Shown here: in pieces, positions 25,468 to 34,406 of the stretch
Position numbering within the stretch: the first letter of the stretch is position 1
How the letters are laid out: each line of letters begins with the position of its first letter
DNA from: Candidatus Dechloromonas phosphoritropha
GTDB lineage: Bacteria; Pseudomonadota; Gammaproteobacteria; Burkholderiales; Rhodocyclaceae
DNA: 64,000 nt
NCBI GenBank assembly: GCA_016722705.1
Contig: JADKGN010000004.1
Coordinates: 1,612,001 to 1,676,000 of the forward strand
Direction: 5' to 3'
Translations under genes and position numbers: made by a program
Notes under the pieces: generated by a model
Told to the model about the DNA's origin: nothing
Seen by the model: the letters and a program-made list of their open reading frames with translations, nothing else
Database searches by the model: none

Positions 25468-26670
25468 GGGGACCGCAATCGGGGACAAACCCTGAGGTTT
25501 CCCCTCATATAAATGCCATATGAGAAGCCTGTTGAGCTTGGTGCCGGAGAATCGGAACAGCGTCTTTCGGGCGAATTTGGTTAAGCCAGGAGGGCCCGGC
25601 ATCGATGACTCGACGAGCCAATGTGATGGCTGAAATCTCTTTGTGCTTTAGACCGGGCACACTCTGGAAGAACCTCTGTATCCCGCTCTGCTGGGCGCAC
25701 TCGCCGATCAGGCGCATCAGCCAGTGGGTCAAGTGAGCAATCAACAGCAGAATCTCAAGTCGCTTGCCCGAGCGTGATCGCGAAGCGCTAAAGCCAAGAC
25801 CAAGCCGCTCGTTCTTGAGATCACGAAAGGATTCCTCAATGGTCATTCGTCGGGAGTACTGGTCAATAATCGTCTCTGGGCTCGCTTTTGGAAATGCTGG
25901 AGAACAGGCCAGCAGCCATGGCTCTCTGGCACCACGAGCCGCCTTGATCGAGCTATGGGAGCGAGAATGTTTGCCCGTCCGCGTGTAATGGTGGCACCTT
26001 TTGGCTTCGCGTTTAACCAGCACCAACCGACAGTCTGTCGGATGGCTACGAACGTATCGGGCATTGTCGAAGGCTTGGGCGCACGGCGTGGCATCCGGAA
26101 AAACCTCGGTGCAGCGCTTCCATGGACCTTCGGTAATACTGACCCTGTCTTTGCCACGGATGCGTCCGATCCACGGCCAATGATGTTCCGTGACCAAGTC
26201 GAACCAGGTCGAGTGAAAACCGGCATCGGTGATGAGGGTCGGAGTGCACCCGTCGGGCAGCAGCTTCGCCAAACAATCCAGAAACCGACGATGCACCGCC
26301 TGATTACCATACAGTCGTTGCGCGTGAATTTCCTCGTACAGCGTCACACTGCGGCCCTTGACGGCGATGCTGGCACGCAGCAGATGCCAGCGTTGATCGG
26401 TCGTGGCGTCCGACCAATCGATCACCACCCGCACATTATCGAGATCGGTCAGCCAACGTGACGCCACCTCACGATAAATCTCGGTCCTTGTGATGTGCAA
26501 CGAGGTATTTCCCAGCAGACGGTCAATGCGCTTGACTCGATGACGCATCGACGTCGCCGACTGCACAGACCGCGCAAGCTGACTCAAGCTCAAGCGACCA
26601 CCTCGCAGCGCACTGCCTACAGCCGCCTCAACCGCACAGGCCAATTTGACATGCAGGCTCGACAGACACC

Positions 26671-28061
26671 CAATCCTCTCAACTTAGTCCATAGTCATAC
26701 GGCGGGTTTGTAAGCAAAGGACAGGTGAGGCTTTCGCTGGTTTGGCCGAGGTCGAGCACGATCAGGGATAAATTTCTGAAGGTTTTTGACGATTTCCGAG
26801 AAGATTTCCTTGGTAACTCGGGTGGTGATTTGCTGCACACCCGCCAAGACTCGGGGCAAGATACGACGTACGGTATTGAAGGCCATCGTCCGATTCACTC
26901 GCCATGGCGAATCGCTGGGCAGCCGCTCTTCCGCAGCCAGGTAGGTGGCCAGGGCATTGAGATTGTCACACACCATCTTGGCCCCAACATCCTGGCAGGC
27001 GGCCAGCCAAGTCAGGCCGGACGTGTGCTCCAGATTGAGCCGGTGTTTGATGCGCTTGAACGCCTCCTCGATACGCCAACGGCTGTGATAAAGGGCTGAG
27101 AAGCTTGTGGCCGGATACCGCGCGGTATCAAGCAAGGAGGTCATCAAGACCCGTACCTTGCCAGTCGGCGTCACCTGACGAATCAGGCGAACCATAGAAG
27201 GCAGACGCGGACACTCGTAATCAATGGCATCCTGACGATGCGGTGGCGGCAATGTCACCTGCGCCTCATCTTCTCCGGATCGCATGAACTGGGTGATGGC
27301 AGAAAAGGAAGCGGACGAATCACAGCGTATGCAAAAGGGGATACCTCGATGCAACAGCGCCGCGACCAACCAGGCACCCGGATACCCGCGATCAAGCACC
27401 AGCATGTCCTGAGCACCGAGTCGGTCAAGCCGCTCAAACAACATCTGACGTTCGCCGACCAGCGAACTGTGCAAAATCAGCGAGTCGAACAATTCGATCC
27501 CTGGCCGAAACAAACCGAAGATGGCCGCTTCTCGAATATGGCGGCGCCCTTCCAGGTCAAGCAAGGTCAGACGTACCTTCGATGCATCCGCCGCCAAGAC
27601 CCGCAAGCCTTGCCAGTCCGGCTGCTGCGGAACGACCTCATCGACCAGGCGCAGCAATTCTGTATTGAGCGGCTCAAAGAGATTGGCGACCAGATGGCTG
27701 CGCGCCTTTGAGAAGGCACTGGCCGTGATCGCCCGACAAAGGCGGGTTCTTCCGGCAAGCAGGGCAAAGCAGGAATCAAGCTCCGCCTGAACTGCGCCGC
27801 GAATGCCGGTGAGCAGGAAAGCGATCAGATTCGTGAATGGCAATTCACGGTTTCGGGTGAAAAACCGAGGCTCGCGGCGGGCGGCGGCAAGGAAATTGGC
27901 GCCATGAATGTAGTCCGTTAGCCGTGAAACGATATTGGCATATTTAGGCCGTCATATAACGCCTATTTATATCAATTGGTTACATGCTCGATTATATCTT
28001 GGCGCGGCCAGATGGCAAAGTTGCCAAAATTAGATGACAGACCGCTAAGTCAAGAGGATTG
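26671..28061 (-). mobile_element. IS4-family insertion sequence (inner, 1391 bp)
   Basis: The ends are CAATCCTCTCAACTTAG at the left and CTAAGTCAAGAGGATTG at the right (imperfect inverted repeats). They are flanked by a perfect 10-bp duplication GACAGACACC at 26661-26670 and 28062-28071. It inserted into the 5' end of the outer transposase gene, so it is the younger of the two. Confidence 0.93.
26695..27843 (-). CDS. IS4-family transposase (inner element)
   Basis: The 382-aa DDE transposase has the catalytic Asp in LRVLAADASKVRLTL, the second in DMLVLDRGYPGAWL, and YREK-type YHSRWRIEEAFKRIKHRLNL. Coordinates use the TTG at 27843, but the frame stays open and protein-like upstream to about 27945 (IHGANFLAAARREPRFFTRN), so the natural N-terminus is longer and uses a non-standard or lost start codon. 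It is otherwise complete. Confidence 0.88.
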   Translation of the reverse strand: MPFTNLIAFLLTGIRGAVQAELDSCFALLAGRTRLCRAITASAFSKARSHLVANLFEPLNTELLRLVDEVVPQQPDWQGLRVLAADASKVRLTLLDLEGRRHIREAAIFGLFRPGIELFDSLILHSSLVGERQMLFERLDRLGAQDMLVLDRGYPGAWLVAALLHRGIPFCIRCDSSASFSAITQFMRSGEDEAQVTLPPPHRQDAIDYECPRLPSMVRLIRQVTPTGKVRVLMTSLLDTARYPATSFSALYHSRWRIEEAFKRIKHRLNLEHTSGLTWLAACQDVGAKMVCDNLNALATYLAAEERLPSDSPWRVNRTMAFNTVRRILPRVLAGVQQITTRVTKEIFSEIVKNLQKFIPDRARPRPNQRKPHLSFAYKPAV

Positions 28062-28223
28062 GACAGACACCCCGCCAGCATTCCGACTATCATCTTCTTC
28101 GCACTCATGATCCGCCAACCCTTGACGATTTACCCAAAGCAACGAGTCTACTCCTCATTCTCCGCGTGAATATTTGTCTTCAACCTATTGAATAAGTGCC
28201 AAACTATGAGGGGAAACCTCAGG

Positions 28224-28990
28224 TAGAGTAGAGGACAGGCTTTCGCCTGCCCTCCCTCATCAAACCGTGCATGCGATTTTCCCGCACACGGCTTTCCGAT
28301 GTTCTTCACACCAAGGCATGCGCAGTTCCTCGACTCATGTTTGCTAGCTCAACCGAGTTGGTCGAACCTGCGCACTCAATGCTTGAGTAAGCAACATCAG
28401 CGTTTTCCTGCTTGGCCTTGGCATAGAGCTTCCTCTGTAGCGTCCTGATCGTGTCCGGGGTGGTTAGCGACATGGCAATCCCCTGATCCTCCGCGCTTCG
28501 GTTGCATGAACAAAGCAGGGTTCCTTCCCTCGACCGGGGTTGTGTTGTCCCGCGATCTCAGTCGGTACTATGAACCCCTCCGACTCCCGTCTCAGGCCGC
28601 TGCGCTTTCGTTTCCTTATACGCAACAGTCGGTGGCCTCCCCACCTCCGCAGACGGGTCTCCAGCACTGGGCAATAAATCTTCGAAAACATGCCGACCCT
28701 GCTACCCCGGGAGTCAACGAATGCCACTTCCGTTATTTCAGCATCCGCCCAACGGCCTTCCCCTTCTGTCCACAGGGTCGGCGTCTCCACTTCGTTTACG
28801 AGGCTACTCATGGGTTCACTTGCGTTACGGCCTGCTCTCTTGCTGTTTGGAAACTCACGACCCCGCGTTACCGCGACGCCGCTTCCTCATGCTACCGGGG
28901 CGTACGGACAACTCCCCGGACGGGACTTAAACCCGCTAGACTTACTGCTGTTACTGCGAACGGACAAACCACGTTTTTCGACCAAGCTCC
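28224..28990 (-). mobile_element. Group II intron, deletion derivative
   Basis: Read on the minus strand. The 5' ribozyme part occupies about 28990-28474 and is followed by the first codons of the intron-encoded reverse transcriptase (28473), then a large deletion, then the 3' ribozyme part. Domain V is recognisable at about 28264-28297 (AAGCCGTGTGCGGGAAAATC and GCATGCACGGTT form the 34-nt hairpin with the AGC triad). Domain VI follows (GGGCAGGCGAAAGCCTGTCC, then CTACTC with the likely branch A). The 3' end is flush with the outer IS4 terminus at 28223. The exact 5' end is uncertain; a full intron would be about 1.9-2.5 kb. Confidence 0.78.
28306..28473 (-). pseudogene. Group II intron reverse transcriptase, N-terminal stub
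   Basis: The 55-codon frame starts MSLTTPDTIRTLQRKLYAKA, the typical beginning of group II intron reverse transcriptase/maturase proteins (about 420-560 aa). After residue 23 it departs from the family and stops at 28306. All reverse transcriptase, maturase and endonuclease domains are missing. Confidence 0.82.
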
Positions 28991-29058
28991 GATGACCTTG
29001 TCCCAGAGTTCTTGCGTTTTTCTGGCTATCTGCTGCCCGATGGAAAGAGAAATCTCCA

Positions 29059-30789
29059 ATGAATGATCTCCCCAGTCCAGCAGCCTCGCCATCCTGGCTG
29101 ACGCAAGCCGAAAAATGGTTGCCCGGCGTCCGCGTCCTGCGCACTTATCAAAACGCATGGTTGCCGGCTGATCTGGTTGCCGGGCTGGTTTTGTGTACCC
29201 TGCTGGTGCCGCAGGGCATGGCTTACGCCGAGCTGGCCGGTTTGCCCGCCATCGTCGGGCTGTATACCACCGTGGTTTGCCTGGTGGCCTATGCTATCGT
29301 GGGCCCGTCACCCTACCTGATCCTTGGCCCCGACTCTTCCTTGGGGCCAATGATTGCGGCCACCATCCTTCCCCTGGCCGCCGGCAATTCGGAAAAGGCT
29401 GTTGTCCTGGCCGGCATGCTGGCCCTGATGATTGGCCTGATAAACGTAGCTGCGGGATTGGCCAAGCTGGGATTTGTGGCCGACCTGCTCTCCAAGCCGG
29501 TGCGGGTAGGATATTTGACGGGATTGGCCATCACCATCTTCGTCGGGCAACTACCCAAGCTTTTTGGTTTTTCCACAGACGCCGATGGCCTCGTGCATGA
29601 AGTCGCCGCTTTTGTAAGCAACCTTGATGAGACCAAGCCCTGGGCTTTGGGGGTTGGGCTGCTTTCACTGGTGATTATTGTGGGCCTTAAAAAGTGGGCG
29701 CCCCGCATCCCCGGCATTTTAATTGCCGTCGTCACCGCAATTGCTTTGTCTATCGTTTTCAACCTGACGGCCAAGGGCGTTTTGGTAATTGGGGTTTTGC
29801 CGGTTGGCTTTCCAAGCCCGTCGTTTCCCGCTATCGCATGGTCGGACCTGCCCCTGCTTGCCGCGGCTGCCTTTGGCATGTCGCTGGTCACCGTCGGAGA
29901 CACCATCAGCACCTCGGCCGGTTTTGCCGCCCGTCGCGGCGACGAGATCAACAGTAACCAGGAATTGATCGGCATTGGTTCGGCCAACCTGCTCGCCGGT
30001 CTCTTTCAGGGCTTTCCGGTGAGCACCAGCAGCTCGCGCACCGCCGTAGCCGAACAATCCGGGGCCAAGACCCAACTGACCGGATTGGTAGCGGCGGCGC
30101 TGGTGCTGGCTATGCTCCTGTTCATGCCGGGGATGGTCAAGGATATGCCGCAACCGGTTCTCGCCGCGGTGGTAATCACGGCCTCCCTGAGCCTTTTTGA
30201 TCTGGCCGAACTGCGTCACCTCTGGTCAATTCGCAAGAGCGAGTTTGCGCTGGCTCTGACTTGCATCCTGGGGGTGGCCTTTGTCGGCGTGCTGGATGGG
30301 ATTGTCATTGCGGTGGTTCTCTCCATCCTGCAATTCTTTTACAGATCCTGGCAGCCCTATTCGGCGGTTCTGGGCAAGTCGGAAGAGGTGGCTGGCTACC
30401 AGGACATCAAACGCTACCCGCACGGCCGGCAAATACCGGGGCTGCTCATACTACGCTGGGATGCTCCGCTCTTCTTTGCCAATGCCAACCTGTTCCGGGA
30501 ATGGATCAGGAACTTGATCAAAGAAACCACCCCTACCCCGGTATGGATATTGATCACCGCCGAGCCGATAACCGATGTCGATACGACGGCGGCCGACATG
30601 CTGGTTGATCTGGACGAAGAGCTTAACGCGGCCCACAGACACCTGATTTTTGCTGAACTGAAAGACCCCGTCAAAGATAAGATGATTCGCTACGGGCTAC
30701 TGGAAACCATAGATCGCCGCCATTTCTACCCCACCATCAAGAAGGCGGTCGAGGCATTCCACCAGGAGGTTGACTCCAAAGCCACCTGA
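29059..30789 (+). CDS. SulP-family anion transporter with STAS domain
   Basis: The 576-aa inner-membrane transporter of the SLC26/SulP family takes up sulfate, bicarbonate or dicarboxylates; the exact ion is not deducible. Signature segments are VPQGMAYAELAGLPAIVGLY, PSPYLILGPDSSLGPMI and GFPVSTSSSRTAVAEQSGAK. A C-terminal STAS domain covers about 440-570 (GLLILRWDAPLFFANANLF, ITDVDTTAADML). The start is the ATG at 29059. A degraded copy of its 5' region lies at 23980-24118. The group II intron remnant ends about 70 bp upstream and may have displaced its original promoter. Confidence 0.93.
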   Translation: MNDLPSPAASPSWLTQAEKWLPGVRVLRTYQNAWLPADLVAGLVLCTLLVPQGMAYAELAGLPAIVGLYTTVVCLVAYAIVGPSPYLILGPDSSLGPMIAATILPLAAGNSEKAVVLAGMLALMIGLINVAAGLAKLGFVADLLSKPVRVGYLTGLAITIFVGQLPKLFGFSTDADGLVHEVAAFVSNLDETKPWALGVGLLSLVIIVGLKKWAPRIPGILIAVVTAIALSIVFNLTAKGVLVIGVLPVGFPSPSFPAIAWSDLPLLAAAAFGMSLVTVGDTISTSAGFAARRGDEINSNQELIGIGSANLLAGLFQGFPVSTSSSRTAVAEQSGAKTQLTGLVAAALVLAMLLFMPGMVKDMPQPVLAAVVITASLSLFDLAELRHLWSIRKSEFALALTCILGVAFVGVLDGIVIAVVLSILQFFYRSWQPYSAVLGKSEEVAGYQDIKRYPHGRQIPGLLILRWDAPLFFANANLFREWIRNLIKETTPTPVWILITAEPITDVDTTAADMLVDLDEELNAAHRHLIFAELKDPVKDKMIRYGLLETIDRRHFYPTIKKAVEAFHQEVDSKAT

Positions 30790-31002
30790 TTCGCATCGGC
30801 TGGCCGGGATTCTCCGAACTCCGGCGACCTTGTCTCAGGGTTTTTGCTGATCCACCGCCGCCAGCGGCGGCCGCGCAATTTCCCGGAGGCGAAATCCTGC
30901 CATTTGTAATGAGAACCGGCAGGTTCCGGTATTCCAGTTTTCGTTCGGCAATTTTTCGATCCCGATTACCATAGCCAAACGACAAAGAGCCGGAGAAATC
31001 CA

Positions 31003-31467
31003 ATGGCAACCCATCGCGAGAGCCGCGCCATTGCGCGGCCACCTGAAGAGATCTTCGATATCGTCGCCGATGTCGAGCGCTATCCCGAGTTCCTGCCGCT
31101 CATCCGCGAGGCGAGAATCTTCAAGCGCCACGAAGATGCCTACGAAACCGAGCAGAGCCTGGCGCTGGGTCTCATGACGCATCGCTTCCGCACGCGCACC
31201 GAACTTGATCGCCCACGTGGCATCACCGTCGTCTCCAACGATCGATCGTTCTGCCGTTTCGACATCCGCTGGCAGTTTGCGCCGCTCGGCGAGAACCACT
31301 GTCATGTCGACTTCACCCTCGACTGTGAAACGGACTCATTTTTCCTGATGCCGGTGATTCAGATGCTGGTGATGCCGATGGCCATCAGCATGGTTGCCGC
31401 TTTCGAGGCGAGAGCGCACATGCTTGCCGGTGACGCGGGGCGCCCGGAGTTGTCCCACGAGCCGTAA
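31003..31467 (+). CDS. RatA/Coq10-like START-domain protein
   Basis: The 154-aa SRPBCC (START) fold protein belongs to the Coq10/RatA family. Coq10 homologues bind ubiquinone; RatA was described as a ribosome-associated toxin in E. coli. Typical segments are RPPEEIFDIVADVERYPEFL and FDIRWQFAPLGENHCHVDFT. The start ATG follows GGAGAAATCCA. In related bacteria the gene normally neighbours smpB; here sulP lies upstream. A truncated second copy of its 5' part is at 25378. Confidence 0.9.
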   Translation: MATHRESRAIARPPEEIFDIVADVERYPEFLPLIREARIFKRHEDAYETEQSLALGLMTHRFRTRTELDRPRGITVVSNDRSFCRFDIRWQFAPLGENHCHVDFTLDCETDSFFLMPVIQMLVMPMAISMVAAFEARAHMLAGDAGRPELSHEP

Positions 31468-31469
31468 GT

Positions 31470-31691
31470 TCAGGCGCGCCCAGCGCGGCATAAATGCAGC
31501 CCGACAGTGCCCCTCGCCTCACCATAACTGTAGATCAGCAACACGAATCCGGTGATTGATGGGATTGGGCAAATGCCCTTCCAGATCTTTTCGCCGCGCG
31601 CGGCAATGAAATCAGACCGGAAACCATCCGCGAACACGCGCGACGAACGCACTTCGAGAAACAGCAGCAGCCCCGCAATCAGCATACCCAT
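31470..31691 (-). pseudogene. NnrU-like protein, N-terminal fragment
   Basis: The 73-codon product resembles the first 60 residues of NnrU (LIAGLLLFLEVRSSRVFADG, then GEKIWKGICPIPSITGFVLL and YSYGEARG), a membrane protein tied to nitric-oxide metabolism. The family is about 190 aa; here the sequence leaves the family after GEARG and stops. It is convergent with ratA, whose stop is 2 bp away, which suggests a deletion removed the 3' end. Confidence 0.65.
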
Positions 31692-31821
31692 ACCTCACAA
31701 TTGCTCGCATGTCGGGTTGCCATCTTCAGCCCGGCCGAAATGTGCAACTCGCGGCGGTGAATCTCCCTGACCGCAACTCGTGCATGCACGAAGCTGCCGA
31801 AACCCCGTCCGCTTGGAATAG

Positions 31822-31845
31822 AATAAGCCCTTGCTTATTTATAAT
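31822..31845 (+). promoter_or_regulatory. Palindrome and -10 element before the DUF3365 gene
   Basis: AATAAG and CTTATT form a perfect 6-bp inverted repeat around CCCTTG, directly followed by TATAAT (31840-31845), about 10 bp before the start codon region. TTGGAA at 31813-31818 is a possible -35. The palindrome could be an operator or a short hairpin. Confidence 0.4.
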
Positions 31846-31855
31846 GGAGTCCGTC

Positions 31856-32422
31856 ATGAAAGCCTTCCTCGCAATCCCACTGTTAATCGCTGCCCTGCCT
31901 GCATTCGCCCAGGATATTGGCGCGTTGACCGCAGACACCAAGAAGACGGTCTTGCCGGTCGTTCCCAAGGTGGTCAATGCCATGCAGGAGGCGGTCGCCG
32001 CGAAGGGTGTCGCCGGGGCCATTCCAGTCTGCAAGGATCTGGCGCCGGCGCTGATCAAGGAAAAGCGCGCGGAAACGGGTTGGGACATCCGCCGCGTCAG
32101 CCTGAAGACGCGCAACGCCGAGCGAGGAACCCCGGATCTGTGGGAGGCGCGTCAATTGGCCGATTTCGACATTCGCGCCGCCAATGGCGAGAAGCCGGAG
32201 GCGCTGGAGAAGAGCGAGGTGGTCACCATCGATGGCAAGCAGGTCTTCCGCTACATGAAGGCGCTGCCGGTCGGTGATGTCTGCCTCAACTGCCACGGCC
32301 CGGCCGCTGGCCTCGATGCTGGTCTCAAAGCCGAACTTGTCCGGTACTATCCGCATGATCTCGCCACGGGCTACGGCAAAGGCCAGATTCGTGGCGCGCT
32401 GACCGTTAAGCGACCGCTGTAA
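31856..32422 (+). CDS. DUF3365 / Tll0287-like haem-binding protein
   Basis: The 188-aa periplasmic protein has a signal peptide (FLAIPLLIAALPAFAQ). A single c-type haem motif CLNCH lies in VGDVCLNCHGPAAGLD, within the Tll0287-like (DUF3365) domain. Related domains serve as redox or gas sensors and as small cytochromes. The ATG at 31856 with GGAG upstream gives the signal peptide at the N-terminus, so the longer open frame is not used. No obvious operon partner. Confidence 0.85.
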   Translation: MKAFLAIPLLIAALPAFAQDIGALTADTKKTVLPVVPKVVNAMQEAVAAKGVAGAIPVCKDLAPALIKEKRAETGWDIRRVSLKTRNAERGTPDLWEARQLADFDIRAANGEKPEALEKSEVVTIDGKQVFRYMKALPVGDVCLNCHGPAAGLDAGLKAELVRYYPHDLATGYGKGQIRGALTVKRPL

Positions 32423-32538
32423 TCGGCCGCCCTCGCCCTTGCAGACAGAGGTCCATGACGCACTTGCGCTGAAATTCCGATTGCCAAGCTCGCGCGCGGC
32501 GTATTCAATGTCAGCACTCGGAGTGACCGGGAAACGTC

Positions 32539-33438
32539 GTGCGACGATCGGACACGTGGAAGAACTCACCCGCCTGGGGCATCGGACTGGCCCTGCTGGC
32601 GGCGCTCGGCTTTTCGCTCAAGGCCATCTTCGTCAAGCTGGCCTACCCTTATGGGGTCGACGCCATTACCCTGCTCTCTCTGCGCATGGGGTTTTCGCTG
32701 CCAGTCTTCCTGTGGGTCGGGCTGTCCCGGCAGCGCGCGGCGGAGAGTCTCTCGCGCGGCGACTGGGGGCGGCTGTTCCTGCTCGGCTGCCTCGGCTATT
32801 ATGGGGCCAGCATCCTCGATTTCTGGGGCCTGCAGTACATCTCCGCCGGCCTCGAGCGGTTGATCCTGTTCACCTATCCGACGCTGACCATCCTGATTGG
32901 CGTGCTCTTTCAGGGCAAGCCATTTTCGCAGCGCGAAGGCGTTGCCGTGGCGCTCTGCTACATCGGAATCAGCTTCGCCTTCATGCACGACCTCGGCCAG
33001 GGCGATCCGCGAAGCGTGTGGATCGGCGGCGCGCTGGTCTTCGCCTCGAGCGTCTCCTACGCGCTCTATCTTTCCGGCAGCGGGCCGATGATCGCCCGCC
33101 TCGGCGCCATGCGCTTTTCGGCGCTGGCCATGCTTGTATCGTCCGCAGTCACGCTGCTGCATTTTGCTGGTTCCCACTCGTTGACCGCATTCGTCCAGCC
33201 CCTGCCGGTGTACGGCTGGGGTCTGGCGATGGCCTTGTTCGCCACCGTCGTTCCGGTCTTTGCCCTGTCCGCGGCGATCCGTAGCCTGGGCGCCGGGCGC
33301 GCCGCACTGTTCGGTATGGTCGGACCATTGCTGACCATCGGTTTTGGCTGGTGGCTGCTCGACGAGTCGATTTCGTTGGCCCAGATGGCCGGCGCCGGGC
33401 TGGTCTTGATCGGCATCCTGATGGTTTTACGCCGCTGA
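32539..33438 (+). CDS. EamA/DMT-family transporter
   Basis: The 299-aa inner-membrane exporter of the drug/metabolite transporter superfamily has two EamA repeats and ten helices (first repeat IGLALLAALGFSLKAIFVKL to TYPTLTILIGVLF; second from ALVFASSVSYALYL to LLDESISLAQMAGAGLVLIG). The substrate is unknown. The start is the GTG at 32539, without a clear ribosome site. A perfect 16-bp palindrome GTAAGCGTGCGCTTAC (33442-33457) just after the stop could aid termination for this gene and the convergent small frame. Confidence 0.88.
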   Translation: MRRSDTWKNSPAWGIGLALLAALGFSLKAIFVKLAYPYGVDAITLLSLRMGFSLPVFLWVGLSRQRAAESLSRGDWGRLFLLGCLGYYGASILDFWGLQYISAGLERLILFTYPTLTILIGVLFQGKPFSQREGVAVALCYIGISFAFMHDLGQGDPRSVWIGGALVFASSVSYALYLSGSGPMIARLGAMRFSALAMLVSSAVTLLHFAGSHSLTAFVQPLPVYGWGLAMALFATVVPVFALSAAIRSLGAGRAALFGMVGPLLTIGFGWWLLDESISLAQMAGAGLVLIGILMVLRR

Positions 33439-33453
33439 CGTGTAAGCGTGCGC

Positions 33454-33672
33454 TTACTTCACCTTGATCTCGGTCCACAGCCGGGACATCAGCCAGCGTT
33501 GCGTCGGACCCAGGTTACGCAGCATTTCCAGGCGTTGCAGGGTTTGCGGCGGTTGAAAGATGGCCGGTTCGCCGCGCAGTTCCGGACGCTTCGAAGGCAG
33601 CGCCGCCCGGTTGGGATTGCCGACCCCATCAGATTGGAAACATCGGCGGAATTTTCTCCACGCAACAAGCAT
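33454..33672 (-). CDS. Small unidentified protein or gene remnant
   Basis: The 72-codon frame ends LQRLEMLRNLGPTQRWLMSR LWTEIKVK. The C-terminal half looks like a genuine conserved helix, but there is no ribosome site at the ATG (33672) and I do not recognise the family. It may be the last part of a longer gene that has been lost. It is divergent from the PTS EIIA gene, 68 bp away. Confidence 0.35.
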   Translation of the reverse strand: MLVAWRKFRRCFQSDGVGNPNRAALPSKRPELRGEPAIFQPPQTLQRLEMLRNLGPTQRWLMSRLWTEIKVK

Positions 33673-33740
33673 TGCCGGGCGCGGTGGATTCCGGCGCCCG
33701 CACGCTGTCCACGGCTGGTGGTCTGGGTTAGAATCCCGAC

Positions 33741-34130
33741 ATGATCGGTATCCTCCTTATTACCCACGGCAGCTTCGGCGAGGCACTGGTGCAGAATGCC
33801 TGCCATGTCCTCAACAAACGCCCCGTCCAGGTGAACCAGCTCGGTGTTTCAGCGCAGGATGATCCGCTCGACCTTTTGCCGCTGGCTCTCCGGATGCTCG
33901 AATTGGTTGACAACGGCGAGGGCGTGCTGGTCCTCACCGACATTTTCGGCGCCAGCCCCGCCAACCTGGCGATCAAGCTTCTGGAACCGGGGCGCGTCGA
34001 GGGCTTGACCGGTGTCAATCTGCCGATGCTGCTGCGTGCCCTGACCTATCGCGAGAAGGGTATGGAGATACTGCTGCAACGTGCCCGCGACGGTGGTCGC
34101 GACGGCGTTTTCAACATGTTGGAGCATTGA
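33741..34130 (+). CDS. PTS EIIA component, mannose family
   Basis: The 129-aa EIIA-Man-type phosphocarrier has its phosphorylated His9 in MIGILLITHGSFGEAL and the family segments LVLTDIFGASPANLA and GVNLPMLLRAL. No membrane EIIC/EIID genes follow, so this is a regulatory PTS, as in many betaproteobacteria, acting with the HPr and EI encoded next. The gene is followed after 2 bp by ptsH. Confidence 0.93.
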   Translation: MIGILLITHGSFGEALVQNACHVLNKRPVQVNQLGVSAQDDPLDLLPLALRMLELVDNGEGVLVLTDIFGASPANLAIKLLEPGRVEGLTGVNLPMLLRALTYREKGMEILLQRARDGGRDGVFNMLEH

Positions 34131-34132
34131 CC

Positions 34133-34402
34133 ATGCTGAGCAGGGAAACTGAAATCATCAACAAGCTGGGCCTGCATGCGCGGGCCTCCGCCAAGCTCAC
34201 CCAACTGGCCGGGAAGTACAAGTCCGAGGTGTGGATGGCCAAGGGGCCGCGCCGGATCAACGCCAAGAGCATCATGGGCGTGATGATGCTGGCTGCCGGC
34301 AAGGGCGCGAAGGTGACGCTGGAAACCGACGGGCCGGACGAACAGGAAGCGATGGATGCCTTGCTTGCCCTGATCGCCGACTATTTCGGCGAAGGGGAAT
34401 GA
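34133..34402 (+). CDS. ptsH: Phosphocarrier protein HPr
   Basis: The 89-aa HPr has the active His15 in NKLGLHARASAKL and the regulatory Ser46 in INAKSIMGVMML, the site phosphorylated by HPr kinase (HprK) in betaproteobacteria. The ATG at 34133 is eight bases behind GGAG. It lies between the EIIA and EI genes in one operon. Confidence 0.96.
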   Translation: MLSRETEIINKLGLHARASAKLTQLAGKYKSEVWMAKGPRRINAKSIMGVMMLAAGKGAKVTLETDGPDEQEAMDALLALIADYFGEGE

Positions 34403-34406
34403 GCGC

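Larger units (their letters stand above)
25505..28108 (-). pseudogene. IS4-family transposase interrupted near its N-terminus by a nested IS
   Basis: Intact from 26660 down to 25505, but its first 14 codons (ATG at 28108, MSAKKMIVGMLAG) lie beyond the nested element. Removing 26671-28061 and one 10-bp duplication gives a continuous 400-aa frame: MSAKKMIVGMLAGCLSSLHV then KLACAVEAAVGSALRGGRLS. Catalytic motifs are the Asp in VRVVIDWSDATTDQRW, the second Asp in LITDAGFHSTWF, and the YREK-type YSRRMTIEESFRDLKNERLG. As it stands, translation could only begin internally (for example TTG at 26644). Confidence 0.92.
25491..28223 (-). mobile_element. IS4-family insertion sequence (outer), split by a nested IS4 element
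   Basis: Terminal inverted repeats of 19 bp are perfect: CCTGAGGTTTCCCCTCATA at 25491-25509 and its complement at 28205-28223. Without the nested element and its duplication the length is 1332 bp. No target duplication flanks it (left ...GGACAAAC, right TAGAGTAG...), so the neighbouring sequence has been rearranged. The right end abuts the 3' end of a group II intron remnant. Confidence 0.92.

Noticed and set aside
19870..28810. 14-bp identity GTTTACGAGGCTAC at about 19870 and 28797
   Set aside because: A 14-bp match is expected by chance several times in 64 kb and the flanks do not align.
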